A stretch of DNA of 5,619 nt from Campylobacterota bacterium (lineage in GTDB: Bacteria > Campylobacterota > Campylobacteria > Campylobacterales > Sulfurovaceae), in contig JAADDP010000175.1 in the NCBI GenBank assembly GCA_013153825.1, forward strand, positions 1-5,619, written 5' to 3'. The position numbers were made by a program, and so were the translations under genes. The notes below the pieces were generated by a model. It made no database searches, was not told where the DNA came from, and saw nothing but the letters and a program-made list of their open reading frames with translations. Shown here one piece after another: positions 5,555 to 5,619 of this stretch (within the stretch, counting starts at the first letter, position 1; each line of letters opens with the position of its first letter).

Positions 5555-5619
5555 ATGTTTGATACTTTAACTAGCAGTTTTAAGAGTGCAGTTGATAAGA
5601 TAAGATTTTATGATGATAC
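5555..5619 (+). CDS. ffh: Signal recognition particle protein Ffh, N-terminal fragment (runs off the right edge)
   Basis: Twenty-one codons are present. They begin MFDTLTSSFKSAVDKIRF and continue with YDD, matching the start of the Ffh N domain, where Campylobacter homologues read MF-x-SF-x-KIRF-x-DD. Ffh is the GTPase subunit of the signal recognition particle; it binds 4.5S RNA and signal sequences on the ribosome and docks with FtsY for membrane insertion. The GTPase and M domains lie beyond the window. The start is supported by the promoter 34 bases upstream. The call rests on a short peptide, so it is probable rather than certain. Confidence 0.82.
   Translation, partial: MFDTLTSSFKSAVDKIRFYDD

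Overview
The window is AT-rich, gene-dense bacterial DNA that looks like Campylobacterota (formerly Epsilonproteobacteria). The support is the gene order tmk-coaD-ubiX, which recurs in Campylobacter (there with flgA upstream), the 'TTTGC-TATAAT' extended -10 elements without a conserved -35, the Campylobacter-like CoaD and Ffh sequences, and codon use dominated by AGA, ATA and GAG. No sequence search was possible, so genus is not assigned.

Layout. Positions 1-2890 hold a tightly packed minus-strand operon, read right to left: proA (proline synthesis), ubiX (prenylated-FMN synthesis), coaD (coenzyme A synthesis), tmk (dTTP synthesis), and the first codons of an NAD-dependent epimerase/dehydratase that runs off the left edge. 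Spacing is -17 to +6 bases, including a GTGA start/stop overlap between ubiX and coaD. This makes coaD start at 1133, on a GTG, rather than further upstream. A 94-base divergent region (2891-2984) carries the proA promoter and, overlapping it, a promoter for a plus-strand pair at 2985-4252: a DUF488 protein followed two bases later by a dual-OB (DuOB) protein. A hairpin at 4250-4274 ends this pair. Convergent to it is mrp/apbC (4289-5401, minus), an Fe-S carrier P-loop ATPase. A second divergent region (5402-5554) separates mrp from ffh, of which only 21 codons lie in the window.

Most of the window is housekeeping. The accessory part is the DUF488-DuOB pair. DUF488 belongs to the rhodanese/phosphatase-like RapZ-C-DUF488-DUF4326 clade, for which nucleic-acid end processing in host-virus conflict has been proposed by comparative genomics. 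OB folds commonly bind nucleic acid. A two-protein nucleic-acid processing or defence module is a reasonable hypothesis, but nothing in the sequence proves it. There are no tRNA or rRNA genes, CRISPR arrays, insertion sequences or attachment sites that I can see, and no gene-free stretch over 300 bases.
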